Source: Oscillospiraceae bacterium
Lineage (GTDB): Bacteria; Bacillota; Clostridia; Oscillospirales; Acutalibacteraceae
DNA: 5,897 nucleotides
Reading direction: 5' to 3'
NCBI GenBank assembly: GCA_019422905.1
Contig: JAHZCM010000090.1
Location: forward strand, 1 to 5,897
This document shows, one piece after another, positions 4,228 to 5,897 of the stretch (the first letter of the stretch is position 1; each line of letters starts with the position of its first letter). A model generated the notes under the pieces. It made no database searches, was not told the DNA's origin, and was given only the letters and a program-made list of their open reading frames with translations. Position numbers and translations under genes: made by a program.

Positions 4228-5897
4228 TCAGGAGGCGCGCCGGTTAACGACCGAGCGGATCACGAGCAGCGTGCCGACCAGAAGCGCCGCGCCGATCGGC
4301 AGGACGATCCACGCGTTCTGCACGAAGCCGGCAATCACATAGGTGACAAACGAAACCGCCGCGACCGTCAGCGCGTAGGGTAGCTGCGTGGAAACGTGGT
4401 TGATGTGGTCCGACTGGGCGCCCGCGGACGCCATGATCGTGGTATCCGAAATCGGCGAGCAATGGTCGCCGCAGACCGCGCCGGCCATACAGGCCGAAAT
4501 GGAAATCACGCAGATCTGCATATCCAGAGCGCCTGTACCGAAAATTGCAAGCACAATCGGAATCAGAATGCCAAAGGTTCCCCAGGACGTACCGGTGGAG
4601 AACGACAGTCCAACGGCGATCAGGAAGGTGATGAACGCGCTCGCAGAGTTGCGCACAAACTCGGCGATAAAGATCTTCGCGCCAAGGCTGTCGGTCATTG
4701 TTTTGAGCGTCCACGCACAGCAGAGAATCATGATGGCGGGCACCATCGCCTTAAAGCCCTCGGGAATCGCCTCCATGCACTGCTTAAAGGAAAGGACACC
4801 GCGGAGCATGAAGTAAACAATGGCGAAGATCAAACCGGCAAACGAGCCGAACACCAGTCCCTGCGAAGCGTCCGCTGCGGAAAAGGCAACGATAAAGGAG
4901 CCGTAGCCCTCCGCGCCCGGCGTGAAAAAGCCGCCGGAATAAATCAGGCCCAAAACACAGGCGACAATCAAAACGATAACCGGCGCGAGCAGATCCCACA
5001 CGCTGCCGCTGTCGCTGTCATCCGCATTTTCGGGATTCCGGGAGGCCTCCGCGCCCGCAGAGGAAAACAGGTCTCCGTTCAGCGCATTTCGCTCATGGTG
5101 GCGCATCGGCCCGAAGTCCAGCTTGAGCAGCGCGAGAAGTACCATGGCGAACAGCGTGAACAGCGCATAAAAATTAAACGGGATCGCGCGGATAAAGAGC
5201 GCAAAGCCGCTCTGCCCCTCCGGCACAAAGCCCGCAACGGCAGCCGCCCACGAGGAAACCGGCGCGATGATGCAGACCGGCGCGGCCGTGGAATCGATCA
5301 GATAGGCCAGCTTCGCGCGGGAAACCTTGAACTTATCCGTGACGGGGCGCATGACGCTGCCGACCGTCAGGCAGTTGAAATAGTCGTCCACAAAGATCAG
5401 GACGCCGAGCAGGACGGTGGCAAGCTGCGCCCCGGTGCGCGACTTGATGTGCTTTGCCGCCCATTTACCGAACGCCGCCGAGCCGCCCGCACGGTTCATC
5501 AGGACGACGATCGCGCCGAGCACGACGAGAAACAGAAGGATGCCGATGTTGTAGGAATCTGCGATCGACGCGATGAAGCCGTCCACAAAAAGATGGTCGA
5601 TCGTCCCGGTAAAGCTGAAATTCGCGTACAGCAGCGCGCCGGAAAGAATGCCGATGAAGAGCGAGGAATAGACCTCCTTCGTAATCAGTGCCAGCGCGAT
5701 GGCGATAATCGGCGGCAAAAGCGCCAGCCCCGTTGCATACACGTGGATTTCCTCGCGCACCGATGTGAGCGCCGCGCCGAGATTCGCATCGAACGCCGGA
5801 TCGGAATCGACATTGTCGGAATAGCCGTCAATGTACGCCCATGCCTCGGCGTCCGCCTCGCCCGAAGCGCCAAACGCCGCAGCGCCGACTGTGAAAA
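4228..5897 (-). CDS. NhaC-family Na+/H+ antiporter, 5' end beyond the window
   Basis: This polytopic membrane protein is predicted to exchange Na+ for H+ (NhaC family, COG1757 type). Of the chain, 555 residues are visible. Counting from the first visible residue, family-typical stretches are ALITKEVYSS near 68-77, FVDDYFNCLTVGSVMRPVTD at about 168-187, STAAPVCIIAPVSSWAAAV at about 202-220, FSTGTSWGTFGILIP near 431-446 and CGDHCSPISDTTIMASAGAQ at about 475-494. A hydrophilic loop rich in D, E, N and S lies at about 260-300. The frame stays open to the right edge, so the GTG at 5760 is an internal valine, not the start. The 45 residues before it end a signal-like hydrophobic segment (FTVGAAAFGASG) followed by an acidic linker up to the first core helix (LALLPPIIAIALALI). 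Exact substrate is uncertain, as the family includes other Na+-coupled exchangers. It is followed at 102 bp by the sulfatase gene. Confidence 0.93.
   Translation of the reverse strand, partial: FTVGAAAFGASGEADAEAWAYIDGYSDNVDSDPAFDANLGAALTSVREEIHVYATGLALLPPIIAIALALITKEVYSSLFIGILSGALLYANFSFTGTIDHLFVDGFIASIADSYNIGILLFLVVLGAIVVLMNRAGGSAAFGKWAAKHIKSRTGAQLATVLLGVLIFVDDYFNCLTVGSVMRPVTDKFKVSRAKLAYLIDSTAAPVCIIAPVSSWAAAVAGFVPEGQSGFALFIRAIPFNFYALFTLFAMVLLALLKLDFGPMRHHERNALNGDLFSSAGAEASRNPENADDSDSGSVWDLLAPVIVLIVACVLGLIYSGGFFTPGAEGYGSFIVAFSAADASQGLVFGSFAGLIFAIVYFMLRGVLSFKQCMEAIPEGFKAMVPAIMILCCAWTLKTMTDSLGAKIFIAEFVRNSASAFITFLIAVGLSFSTGTSWGTFGILIPIVLAIFGTGALDMQICVISISACMAGAVCGDHCSPISDTTIMASAGAQSDHINHVSTQLPYALTVAAVSFVTYVIAGFVQNAWIVLPIGAALLVGTLLVIRSVVNRRAS

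Noticed and set aside
5685..5873. 62-codon minus-strand frame at the right edge
   Set aside because: It lies out of frame within the continuing NhaC coding sequence, which explains this region better.

Overview
The window looks like a chromosomal piece of a GC-rich Firmicute, most likely a gut-type anaerobe of the Clostridia (Oscillospiraceae/Ruminococcaceae-like). This is inferred from high GC coding sequence, a long-form RsgA, a clostridial-type NhaC antiporter with a signal-like N-terminal extension, a cysteine-type sulfatase and AGGAG ribosome binding sites. No rRNA, tRNA, CRISPR or complete insertion sequence is visible.

Layout. Positions 1 to about 52 are AT-rich, unlike the rest. They carry a 12-bp inverted repeat and an in-frame stop, and abut a MATE efflux gene (+) that lacks about its first 100 residues. 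That gene converges on rsgA (-) across a bidirectional terminator at 1107-1143. The rsgA start lies inside a 21-bp tandem repeat. Upstream of it, 2288-2619 is a gene-poor but structured region. On the minus strand it holds a consensus-grade promoter centred in a 27-bp near-perfect palindrome, a 10-codon ORF with its own Shine-Dalgarno, and a strong intrinsic terminator, followed by rsgA. Further right on the minus strand come a sulfatase (2620-4125) and an NhaC-family Na+/H+ antiporter (4228 to the right edge). These two are separated by 102 bp with no convincing promoter or terminator, so they may be co-transcribed.

How the parts relate. The four protein families are well known and no novel enzyme system is evident. 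The most interesting content is regulatory: the promoter, palindrome, mini-ORF and terminator module upstream of rsgA resembles an attenuator or a short independent RNA gene. The rsgA N-terminus is made of heptad-coding repeats. A better-placed ribosome binding site lies upstream of it and serves an ATG in another frame. Either the rsgA start is unusual (overlapping upstream ORF) or there is a frameshift in the repeat region.
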